64,000 nucleotides of DNA, taken from contig CAYLMK010000017.1 in assembly GCA_964384945.1 (NCBI GenBank), forward strand, positions 54,599 through 118,598, in the 5' to 3' direction. Shown one piece after another: positions 43,389-50,681 of the stretch. This DNA is from S015-6 sp964384945. Its GTDB lineage: Bacteria > Desulfobacterota > DSWW01. Both the position numbers and the translations under genes were made by a program. The notes under the pieces were generated by a model. That model had not been told where the DNA came from. It searched no databases and saw only the letters and a program-made list of their open reading frames with translations. The first letter of the stretch is position 1. Every line of letters starts with the position of its first letter.

Positions 43389-43575
43389 CGTTCAACTGTT
43401 TCACCCAATGGGTCCCCGTACAAGGCACCCTGTGAAATGGTGGCCGGCCAGGAAAACTGGAAGACCATGCAGCAGTACGATCCATGGGGCAACTTCTAAT
43501 GGACAAGGGCAGCGGGCCATATTCGGACGAATGTGGCCCGCTGCACCGGAGAAGGGGAAGCCACGTAAGGTCACC

Positions 43576-44931
43576 TCAACGGCACCGAGGAAGACTCGAG
43601 GTACCGGCAGCCTTCTCGGTCATCAACCCAAACCGCCTTCCCGCAAACAGCGCCGCATAGATCCACAGGGCGAATGCCGGCAGGGTGAAAAGGGTAAGCC
43701 AGCGCACAGAAGAGATGTCCCGGAACACGATCGTGATTCCCAGGCTCACCCCGACCCCAAGCGCCTTGGCCAGACGTTGTACGAACATGTCGATGAAGGC
43801 CTTGGCCTTGTACTTCTCGTCTCGAGTGGTGGGGACGTAAAGGGCCTCCTTTGCCGATTGATGGATGGAATAACTGAACCCGTTGTCGGCTACTGTGAGA
43901 AGACTTCCCGTCCAGAGGAGGGGGAGTCCCATGAAGCCCAGGGAGGCGAAAAGAGATGCAACGGGCAGCACCAGGAGCGCGACGTGGACGCCAAGCCGGG
44001 ACATAACGGGGCTGGTGATAAAGATCTGCACCAACATGGCCACGGCGTTCGTGATCGCGAATACCGTGGAGAACTGCTTCCCGATCTCGGGACCGTCCAA
44101 GTAGTGGCTGACGCTTGCAGAGAACTGGAAGTCCATGACCACTGAAACGACCTCGTAGAGGCCCACGATGCCTGCGATCGAGAGCAGGTAGGGCGAACGA
44201 AACACGAGTCGAGCGCCCTCGGCGGCCGGATTGACCTGCACGGATTCCCTCTCCTGCACGATCTTCTGTGCCGGCTCCGGCCCTAAGGTTTGCTCGATCC
44301 TTCGGCCGGCGGCCCAGGCCACACCCAGAATCATCAGACCCAAGCCCGACGTGACCCAGAGCCAACCCGCAATGTCGATTTTCTCGATCAGCCCCCGGAC
44401 CATGGTCGTGCCGAGGAGGCCGCCGAGGACCCCGCCGAGGCCCACGATGCCATACAAGCGCTTGGCCGTGTCGGAGGACACACTGTCGTTCAGGAACGCG
44501 AAGAAGGTCGCAACCATCAACGTCGAGAAGAGATCTCCAAACAGGTAGAAAGACCAAACCGTGAAGTCTCCAGAAGAATCTATCACGAACGAGTAGGCCA
44601 CGTAACTTGCCAGGAAGAAGGACGTGAAAATGAAGGTCAACTGCTGGCGCCGGAAGCGGCGCGCAAACCAGGTGAACGCGACAACGGCAAGGAAGGCCGC
44701 GACCATGTTCAGTATCTTGGCGACCAACTCCGCCTGGGGACCGGAAAGGTGCCAGAAATAGAGATCGAATCCTTGCCGATCGTAAAACTCGATGAAGAGG
44801 GACTTCTTTAATGGCTTGAGAATCCAGAAGCTGGTAATTACGAGAAAGAAGTAGCAGAACATCAGAAGTGCGAAGGGAAGCTCGGACTTGCGGATATCGA
44901 AGATGCCCTTGAGGCGATTTCCCGGATTCAT
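43576..44931 (-). CDS. Npt1/Npt2-type nucleotide transporter
   Basis: 451 residues from the ATG at 44931; upstream Met at 45033 has no site. About 12 hydrophobic segments. Family marks: FWILKPLKKSLFIEFYDRQG after TM1, KRLYGIVGLGGVLGGLLGTTM, GFSYSIHQSAKEALYVPTTRDEKYKAKAFIDMFVQRLAKALG near TM10-11. The last block is the best conserved in ATP/ADP translocases (TlcA/Npt). The protein lacks HEAT repeats, unlike the paralogue at 39138. It is on the same strand as, and 135 bp after, the beta-propeller lipoprotein gene. Import of ATP makes little sense in a free-living cell; export of nucleotides to the periplasm or exchange for another anion are alternatives. Confidence 0.85.
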   Translation of the reverse strand: MNPGNRLKGIFDIRKSELPFALLMFCYFFLVITSFWILKPLKKSLFIEFYDRQGFDLYFWHLSGPQAELVAKILNMVAAFLAVVAFTWFARRFRRQQLTFIFTSFFLASYVAYSFVIDSSGDFTVWSFYLFGDLFSTLMVATFFAFLNDSVSSDTAKRLYGIVGLGGVLGGLLGTTMVRGLIEKIDIAGWLWVTSGLGLMILGVAWAAGRRIEQTLGPEPAQKIVQERESVQVNPAAEGARLVFRSPYLLSIAGIVGLYEVVSVVMDFQFSASVSHYLDGPEIGKQFSTVFAITNAVAMLVQIFITSPVMSRLGVHVALLVLPVASLFASLGFMGLPLLWTGSLLTVADNGFSYSIHQSAKEALYVPTTRDEKYKAKAFIDMFVQRLAKALGVGVSLGITIVFRDISSVRWLTLFTLPAFALWIYAALFAGRRFGLMTEKAAGTSSLPRCR

Positions 44932-45066
44932 GATTCGTCCCGTTGGGGAGCAGAGATCCGAAAACGACAGCGCTCGGGATTTCCCCTTCGAGATGTGCCC
45001 GCCATCTGCGGATGGATTGGCCAAACCGGGCATCGGAGGGTCTTGGAGATTCCGAGGGGCACGGGA

Positions 45067-46110
45067 TCAGTCTCCCCTGTTGGGCCGCTTGAAGACGATG
45101 ACGGTTGCCCGTCTCTCGCCTTCGTACGAACGAAGGGGTTCGCCGTTGTTGTCGAGGCCTATATAAACATAGTCATCGTCCATTGCCAGGGCCTCGGCCA
45201 CCCCCCAATCTTCCCTGTGCACTCTGGTCACCGGGTCGGGGATGAAATAGTCGAAGCGTGGGTCGCGCTTGATCCGGGAGAAATCCCATATCGACCGCAC
45301 GACGTACTCGTCCCGGTCTCGCTCCGCGAGCAGGATTTGCCAACCGCTTCGATAGAGAAGATAGAGGGTTGGATCGATATAGAGGCAGTCGGTCACATCG
45401 GCGATCTCTTCAGGAGCCCTGATGTGCGTGACTTCCTCGACGATGCCATCCGGTAGGGACACGCGAACCAGAAGCACAGGCCTGGTCTCCTTGATCATCA
45501 GGACATCTTCATCCGCCCAACAGACAGCCTCTAATCCGTGAGTCGGAGTAAACCCGAGGTCGAAGAGCGTTTGAACGGATCTCGGAGCAACGAAATCTGC
45601 TTGTTTCTTCGCTGGATCCCAGAGGATTATCCGATTTTCCTTCTCGTGTGCGAGAACAAACTTGCCTTCGCCGTTCGACCGAATCGATTCCAGGTCAAGG
45701 TCGCCCTTCTCCGTACCGAGGAGTCCCGAGAGGTCGGCGACTTCTTCCACCTGCACCGTGTCACGGATCTGTCCCGAGAAGAAATAGATACCGTCCCGGT
45801 TATCGTCGAGCAAATAGAAGCCCTTTCCGGGTGCTCGTTCGAGCCCCGAGAAATCGAATCTCTCCTGGCCGGGTGGATCGATGAAGGCGCAAGAGACCAG
45901 CTCGAGTGTGACCGTGTTTGCAGAGGGATCCATAGGTGTCGGCGTTCTCGTGGGAGCCGCTGCCCAGCAACCGAGCATCATCACGAGGATCCCGGAGGTG
46001 AGGTCGAGCGCCCTTGCGTGAACAACAGATCCCGGTCCGGAACCGCGCCGCTGAGTCCCGTTTGTCTCCGGCGCACGCAACTCGCTTTGAACCGAGGGTT
46101 TCCTCGTCAC
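45067..46110 (-). CDS. Predicted beta-propeller lipoprotein
   Basis: Up to 347 residues; the GTG at 46110 is the first start of the frame but the true one is unclear. A hydrophobic stretch with a lipobox-like MLGC (Cys about residue 48) suggests a lipoprotein with an unusually long n-region if the first start is right. The rest has repeating blades (GKGFYLLDDNRDGIYFF, GKFVLAHEKENRIILWDP, THGLEAVCWADEDVLMI, WGVAEALAMDDDYVYIGLDN) like esterase-like-phytase/SdiA-regulated propellers, which often bind metal or phosphate. Function unknown. It lies 181 bp after the kinase-like gene and may be in the same transcript. Confidence 0.72.
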   Translation of the reverse strand: MTRKPSVQSELRAPETNGTQRRGSGPGSVVHARALDLTSGILVMMLGCWAAAPTRTPTPMDPSANTVTLELVSCAFIDPPGQERFDFSGLERAPGKGFYLLDDNRDGIYFFSGQIRDTVQVEEVADLSGLLGTEKGDLDLESIRSNGEGKFVLAHEKENRIILWDPAKKQADFVAPRSVQTLFDLGFTPTHGLEAVCWADEDVLMIKETRPVLLVRVSLPDGIVEEVTHIRAPEEIADVTDCLYIDPTLYLLYRSGWQILLAERDRDEYVVRSIWDFSRIKRDPRFDYFIPDPVTRVHREDWGVAEALAMDDDYVYIGLDNNGEPLRSYEGERRATVIVFKRPNRGD

Positions 46111-46291
46111 GTCGAATCCCCGCGGCCCCCCCGAAACGGGGAACGATTGAAGTTATGCCCTGAGATAGACCCGGGAGCGGAAAGCCTCCTGTTTGGGGCC
46201 CTCCCTTGTCTGGGGCATGCCGAACGCAACACCCGCCCGAGGCCTGCAAGGGTGCAGGATGGAAATCCTTCCTTGGCAACGCGGGGAAAGG

Positions 46292-48043
46292 TCAGGACTC
46301 CCTGTGCAGAGCCATAACCCTGTATTCCCCGCCCGCCGGGTCACGACAAACGTATACGGTAAGACGAGGGCTCCACGACTTGCCCTCGTCCCGGCTTGTC
46401 TCCAAGGTAATGCCGCAAACACTACTCTCATCCCGACGGTCCCCGTCAGAGATCGTTTCCGGGAGAGGGATTCGGCGGTGCCCGGTGACATGCCAATTCG
46501 TGCCGAGACGTTTGCGCCTTTTCTCCTCGATGACCTCGGCGAGTCGGTATCTATAGGTCGTCCTGTCCGGATCGCTTCCGCCCGCCGTCACACCCAGGTC
46601 CCGCCACACAAGAGCCTCATGCCCTTCCTCGTTCGATACCTCGAACCAATCCAGGGGATTGATCCTTTCTACGTCGAACCATGTGCGGCTGATCTTATCC
46701 CTTCTCGCTATGAGGGTTGCGACCACGTAGTCCTGTGCGGCCGGGTTGCTCCACTGGCCGGCCCTCACGATGGTCCGGATGTCTTGATCTGTGAAGGAAG
46801 CAACAATCTTGGCCCCCCAAAAGGCATCCCGGTTCGTCATCCGCTCAAACATCGGGTTCGGGAAGCTCGTTCTCCACCGTCTCGGGTTGAAGATTTCGTC
46901 CTCGAAAAAGCCCACCGACTCATACGCCGCCGGGCCGGGATCCTCCCATGGCTTTACCCAAAATCCCAAGGTGGCGAAGTTGATGAGGACGATTCCCGGA
47001 TCCAAGAAGTACTCATTCCCGTATTTCGGCTCCTTGTGCCCGATGTTTCCGGAACCCATCGAGGCAGAGAAATCGAGCATGTAATGGACCAAATGCCCCT
47101 GGGGATTTTGGCCGATATACGTATCCAGGTAGTTGCCCCTCCTGGAGTCCGTATTGTTGATGAAGGAGGAGATGACCCGCAACCCCCTTAATTCTCTCCG
47201 GTTCTGATGAAAGACCGTATCATTCGGATCGTCCTTCCTGCGACCGGTGGTCGGTGGAGGGCCCTTCGTCTCCCCGGGGATCAGTTTCGTCGCAATCGCC
47301 CTGTAAGTGCCGTCCTGGCTGCGAGCCGCATGACCGAGTATCTCCGCCAGATCATCCTCTGTCATGGGCCGCTTCTTCTTGTACTTGCCCGTGATCTTTG
47401 CACCTTCGTTTATCGCGAGCCGCTTCGGGGCCACGTTGATGATGTAGTATTCAGGAACGTTGTAGCCGGCTGCATACATGAACTTCGATGCAACCATCTC
47501 GGTGGCCGTGGCCATCTCCGGGAAGCGGGGAGGATCGAACTTGACCATGAAACGCTCTCCTTTCCGATCCTCGACCACGAAGCCGGGGGACAACCCTATG
47601 GATTTACCGCTGATAACGGTTAGCCCCTCTTGCATATCGGGCCCGCCGGTCAGGTTGGGCCCCTGCTGCAGTTCCTCTTCGCTCATTCGGTGACGCGCAT
47701 GCCGGTTGACAAACCACGTCGAGTCCGGCGTCTCGTCCAGGACATTCACGTTCTCAGCCTCGACGGGGCCGGCAAGGCCCATCCAGGTTCCCAGTTTTCT
47801 GCCCACGAACCCCATGTCCAGGGTCTTCTCGACCTGGAGGAACACCATGGCATTCACACCGTCCCAGAAAATGTAATCCCCTTCCTCGTCCAGCGCAGGT
47901 GCAGGAATCGGGGCGTCGTCATTGTCCTGCCGCAGGATCGGGGTATCAGGCGAGTACGCTGACTCCGAGCCTTCCCCAGGCCCAACCCAACAGGCCAGTG
48001 TCATCCAGATCATTGGGATCAGATAGACAAGGGGTCTCTTCAT
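46292..48043 (-). CDS. Exported HipA-like kinase-fold protein
   Basis: 583 residues. Signal sequence MKRPLVYLIPMIWMTLAC with a possible lipid-anchored Cys18. The middle carries kinase-like marks in the right order: VVEDRKGERFMVKFD with Lys168, Glu182 in TATEMVASKF (then YAAGYNVPEYYI, as in HipA/PI3-kinase-like folds), INNTDSRRGNYLD with Asp299 and Asn304, and HYMLDFSASMGSG with Asp324. Spacing Asp-x4-Asn and about 25 to the second Asp fits HipA (Asp309, Asn314, Asp332). Phosphotransfer would need ATP outside the cytoplasm. The gene lies 27 bp after an Omp85-type protein and upstream of a nucleotide transporter. A pseudokinase scaffold is the alternative. Confidence 0.72.
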   Translation of the reverse strand: MKRPLVYLIPMIWMTLACWVGPGEGSESAYSPDTPILRQDNDDAPIPAPALDEEGDYIFWDGVNAMVFLQVEKTLDMGFVGRKLGTWMGLAGPVEAENVNVLDETPDSTWFVNRHARHRMSEEELQQGPNLTGGPDMQEGLTVISGKSIGLSPGFVVEDRKGERFMVKFDPPRFPEMATATEMVASKFMYAAGYNVPEYYIINVAPKRLAINEGAKITGKYKKKRPMTEDDLAEILGHAARSQDGTYRAIATKLIPGETKGPPPTTGRRKDDPNDTVFHQNRRELRGLRVISSFINNTDSRRGNYLDTYIGQNPQGHLVHYMLDFSASMGSGNIGHKEPKYGNEYFLDPGIVLINFATLGFWVKPWEDPGPAAYESVGFFEDEIFNPRRWRTSFPNPMFERMTNRDAFWGAKIVASFTDQDIRTIVRAGQWSNPAAQDYVVATLIARRDKISRTWFDVERINPLDWFEVSNEEGHEALVWRDLGVTAGGSDPDRTTYRYRLAEVIEEKRRKRLGTNWHVTGHRRIPLPETISDGDRRDESSVCGITLETSRDEGKSWSPRLTVYVCRDPAGGEYRVMALHRES

Positions 48044-48070
48044 GTCCTCTTCTCCTCCGTCTTCCCCTCT

Positions 48071-49444
48071 CTAGAAGACTTGCTCCATCTTGAAGAGCAC
48101 GAGTGGCTCCTTCTCCTCACTCCACGCGGCCTGGAGACGGAATAGGAATCCGTTCTTTCCGGAAAACAGTACGCCTGGCCCAGCAGACCACTTGAATTCA
48201 TCCATGCTGAGTTCCTCGTACTCTCGGAACACCTGCCCCTCATCGAGGAAGACCACACCATCCCAAGTGTCCCAGATCGGATACCTGTACTCCACGTTGA
48301 ACAGGATCGCTCCTCGGTCCCGCCACCGTCCGCGCTCGAACCCCCGAAGCGCGTTGTCTTCATCCAGAACAGGCTGGAAGTAAAAAGGCGCGCCGTCCTC
48401 ACTGCCTAATGGCTCTGTTTTGGCCATCTTGGCACGGACTACGACCGAGCGGAATACCGAGAACAACCTCAGATATCGCTGGACGTCCGCGCTCCAATGG
48501 TAGTGGTCCAAATGCCGGTCCTCTCCATCTCTTCCCTCGATATTCCAGCGAATCCCGGTCTGCAAGTGGACAAACCATCCGCGTGTTGCCCGGTAATCGC
48601 TGTCCCGGGTGTCATGCAGAAACCGGAGGTTTCCTCCCACGTAGTAGTGCTCGTCCCCGTACGCCCCTTCAACGCCCACAGGAATAGACGGAACTGCCTT
48701 GTCAGCCCCTTCTTCCACGTCGGCAAAATCGAAGGCAAACGAGATCGCTGCTTTGGAGACATCGCTGAGCTCATATGCGAGGTCGAACTCCAGCCCCGCC
48801 CTGTCAATGTCATAGGTTGTCCGGTCGTCCTGCGTCGTTGTGTTCCCGGTCTTCCCGGTCACAAAGCTGTAAAAGAAATCCTCCTCCTTGCCCTCTCCAG
48901 CCTTCACGACCAGGCTTCCGGTCAACCGATCTGTACCCAGCCGGGGATACCTGACCAGTCCATCCATCCCCCATTCGTCCGTGTCTCCGTAAAGGAAAGA
49001 AAGCCGAAACTGCTTGCCCTGTTTCCACGCGTCATTGTGAAATACCGCCGCGCCGATCCCAAATGTGGTCTTGCCACCAACGGTAACATTCGGATGCCAT
49101 CCTGCTGTCCGCTCATCGTTGAAATAGAAAAAGTCCATCACGCGGTTCTGCAAGTCCACGCGCTCGGCCCAGATCAAGGCCTTCTTTGTCGGGTACTTGA
49201 TGGGAAAGAGCAAGTATTTTGGGGCGGCAAGGACCTTGCTCGGCACGCCCTCCCTCGAGCCGAAGTATCGCTCCTCGTCTTCCGCAGTCGGGGGCTCAGG
49301 GGAGGTATCCTTTTCCTCCTGTTCCGCTTGCTTCTGATCCTCAACTGCGAAGACGACGCCGTGCTGAGAGGCACACCATACGAACAGAAGGAACCACAGC
49401 ACAGAAATCCGCACGCATAGTCTTGAGTAAGGATTAGCTGTCAT
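48071..49444 (-). CDS. Omp85-type outer-membrane barrel without POTRA domains
   Basis: 457 residues from the ATG at 49444 (GAGGAAGG 6 bp upstream; starts at 49447 or 49468 are possible). Signal peptide ends near GVVFAVE; a charged linker follows, then YFGSREGVPSKVLAAPKYLL and a long series of amphipathic strands. ALRGFERGRWRDRGAILFNVEYRYPIWD holds the Omp85 L6 motif (RGF) and the next strands, and the chain ends in LFKMEQVF with terminal Phe, the barrel-insertion signal. No POTRA repeats fit in the short N-terminal part. Related BamA/TamA-like barrels export or insert partner proteins; here the likely partner is the exported kinase-like protein encoded 27 bp downstream. Confidence 0.83.
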   Translation of the reverse strand: MTANPYSRLCVRISVLWFLLFVWCASQHGVVFAVEDQKQAEQEEKDTSPEPPTAEDEERYFGSREGVPSKVLAAPKYLLFPIKYPTKKALIWAERVDLQNRVMDFFYFNDERTAGWHPNVTVGGKTTFGIGAAVFHNDAWKQGKQFRLSFLYGDTDEWGMDGLVRYPRLGTDRLTGSLVVKAGEGKEEDFFYSFVTGKTGNTTTQDDRTTYDIDRAGLEFDLAYELSDVSKAAISFAFDFADVEEGADKAVPSIPVGVEGAYGDEHYYVGGNLRFLHDTRDSDYRATRGWFVHLQTGIRWNIEGRDGEDRHLDHYHWSADVQRYLRLFSVFRSVVVRAKMAKTEPLGSEDGAPFYFQPVLDEDNALRGFERGRWRDRGAILFNVEYRYPIWDTWDGVVFLDEGQVFREYEELSMDEFKWSAGPGVLFSGKNGFLFRLQAAWSEEKEPLVLFKMEQVF

Positions 49445-49455
49445 CATTACCTTCC

Positions 49456-49596
49456 TCAAAATTTCCATGAGAACGTCAATAAAATTGGACGCGGAAATCG
49501 TGATAAATTAAACGGGCGCTGCAAGAGGACCTCGTGCACGAGTTCTCTATTGATGTTTCCAGGGGCCCGCAAAGTGATAGTCTCAACCCATTTCAT
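49456..49596 (-). pseudogene. Duplicated 5' end of the 117-residue gene, chimeric frame
   Basis: ATG at 49596 with CGGAGGAT upstream opens MKWVETITLRAPGNINRELV, nearly the same as the start of the protein at 37908, then diverges after about 22 codons and stops at 49456, overlapping the region where the Omp85 gene begins. It arrived with a copied promoter. It may act as a 46-codon leader peptide that couples ribosomes to the next gene. Confidence 0.7.
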
Positions 49597-49632
49597 GGCA
49601 TTTATCCTCCGGTATCACCTGCGGTCCCTAAT

Positions 49633-49648
49633 ACCAAACAGCGTGCCA
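49633..49648 (-). promoter_or_regulatory. Sigma-54-type promoter of the Omp85 unit (site 2)
   Basis: On the - strand: TGGCACGCTGTTTGGT, same -24 block as the other sites and the same TTGGT -12 variant as site 1. Predicted start near 49622, upstream of the chimeric leader and the Omp85 gene. Confidence 0.68.
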
Positions 49649-49708
49649 GAATTCTTTCTCCAATAAAATCAAATAGTTGTGTAGAATTCTCCTCTTTTGT
49701 TTTCCTAA

Positions 49709-49760
49709 TATGGTGAAGCGTACTACCATAATCAGTAACTATTCCGTATTTTGTGAAGTG
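49709..49760 (-). promoter_or_regulatory. Upstream activator site, boxes B and A (site 2)
   Basis: Box B: TATGGT-N10-ACCATA (49709-49730), a perfect 6-bp inverted repeat. Box A at 49740-49760, read on the - strand: CACTTCACAAAATACGGAAT. Boxes 9 bp apart; box B 60 bp from the -24 element. Confidence 0.67.
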
Positions 49761-49835
49761 ACCTGAGCACATAGAATTGGAATCGACTCGTTGAATATCC
49801 CGTTCGTTGATTGTGCAACAAGGCTCTCAGAGCCC

Positions 49836-50261
49836 TCATTCGGGCTTGGGCATGAAGGTCGAAGAGTGGAGCTGAAAGATCCTGTCAGCAGCGTAAACGA
49901 GACCTTCAAGTGTATACTTGTTCCCCACCGTCCCATGCTCGCCTATGGCAGCGATGGCATCGTCGCCTCCGTAAACGATAACGTAGGGCTTACCGATTCT
50001 CCGAAGTACTTCTATTGCCTCCTTGACCTTTGGGTCCAGCATTCTCACTTCGTCTGTCATGAAGGGATACTCTACCCCCCGATAGTAGAACACAACAACG
50101 TTCTCTTCACCCTTGGCCGCCCCAGGAGACAGAAACGTGCCGGTCACGCGCACCAATAGGGGCCCGGCGAACGTCTTCTCGACCGCCACCAAGCCACCGA
50201 ACATGAGGAACGTCGCAAACAAGACAACCGACAAAACCGTCCTTCTGTGCGAGCATCTCAT
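49836..50261 (-). CDS. Exported protein of unknown function
   Basis: 141 residues from the ATG at 50261, which has AAAGGAGGG 6 bp upstream. A signal peptide (MRCSHRRTVLSVVLFATFLM, cleavage near TFAG) is clear. The mature part of about 105 residues shows beta strands (LLVRVTGTFLS, NVVVFYYRGVEYPF), a helix KVKEAIEVLRRIG and PYVIVYGG. No family is recognised. A predicted periplasmic or outer-membrane-associated role follows from the signal only. It converges on nothing; downstream lie the activator boxes of site 2, upstream the glgX remnant. Confidence 0.72.
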   Translation of the reverse strand: MRCSHRRTVLSVVLFATFLMFGGLVAVEKTFAGPLLVRVTGTFLSPGAAKGEENVVVFYYRGVEYPFMTDEVRMLDPKVKEAIEVLRRIGKPYVIVYGGDDAIAAIGEHGTVGNKYTLEGLVYAADRIFQLHSSTFMPKPE

Positions 50262-50296
50262 AGCACCCTCCTTTCCAGATTGCACTGTTTCATTGG

Positions 50297-50644
50297 TTAA
50301 CCTGCGCCATAGATACGTGAACATGCCGCCTCTTGGCATGTTACGAAACCCTGGCTCCCACCTTGAAGCACGCGTAGGATCAGCCATTCGATGATCACGC
50401 GGCGAACTATCGGACTGCCCGCAAAAAGCATGCTTCCACAGCCGGTATAATTCACATAATGCTGTCTGTCAGTTTTCGAGCTCGGATCAAGCGAGATCGC
50501 ATGCGCGGGCGCGGGATCTCCCGCGCCTTGAAAAAGCAGCAGTTCCACCGCGTCGGCGTTCTTGGAGAAGACGCTGAAGTTGACACCGCCGTCCTGCACC
50601 TCAGCCCCAAAAGGAAAACTGTTCCCCCGCATTGTATCCATCAT
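50297..50644 (-). pseudogene. Debranching enzyme glgX remnant with large internal deletion
   Basis: Starts FPFGAEVQDGGVNFSVFSKN, the N-terminus of GlgX, runs through AHAISLDP, then jumps to YVNYTGCGSMLFAGSPIVRR, which corresponds to the YANFTGTGNTLNANHPVVRR segment some 240 residues further on in the intact GlgX encoded at 18165-20288. After RVIIEWL similarity ends. The catalytic barrel is gone. It follows intact glgP by 37 bp, in the ancestral glgP-glgX order. Confidence 0.88.
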
Positions 50645-50681
50645 GTCCTACCCGGGTAATTGTTACCTGACCCCTGTTTCA

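Larger units (their letters stand above)
49538..49788 (-). repeat. Promoter-region repeat, copy 2
   Basis: Collinear copy of 37850-38105 with the first 22 codons, ribosome-binding site, sigma-54 element and both activator boxes preserved in order and spacing. It places the Omp85/kinase-like unit under the same control as the efflux operon. Confidence 0.75.

Noticed and set aside
43576..44931. Reading the two Npt-type proteins as evidence for an intracellular or parasitic lifestyle.
   Set aside because: The window carries full glycolytic, fermentative, catabolic and envelope gene sets, which fits a free-living organism.
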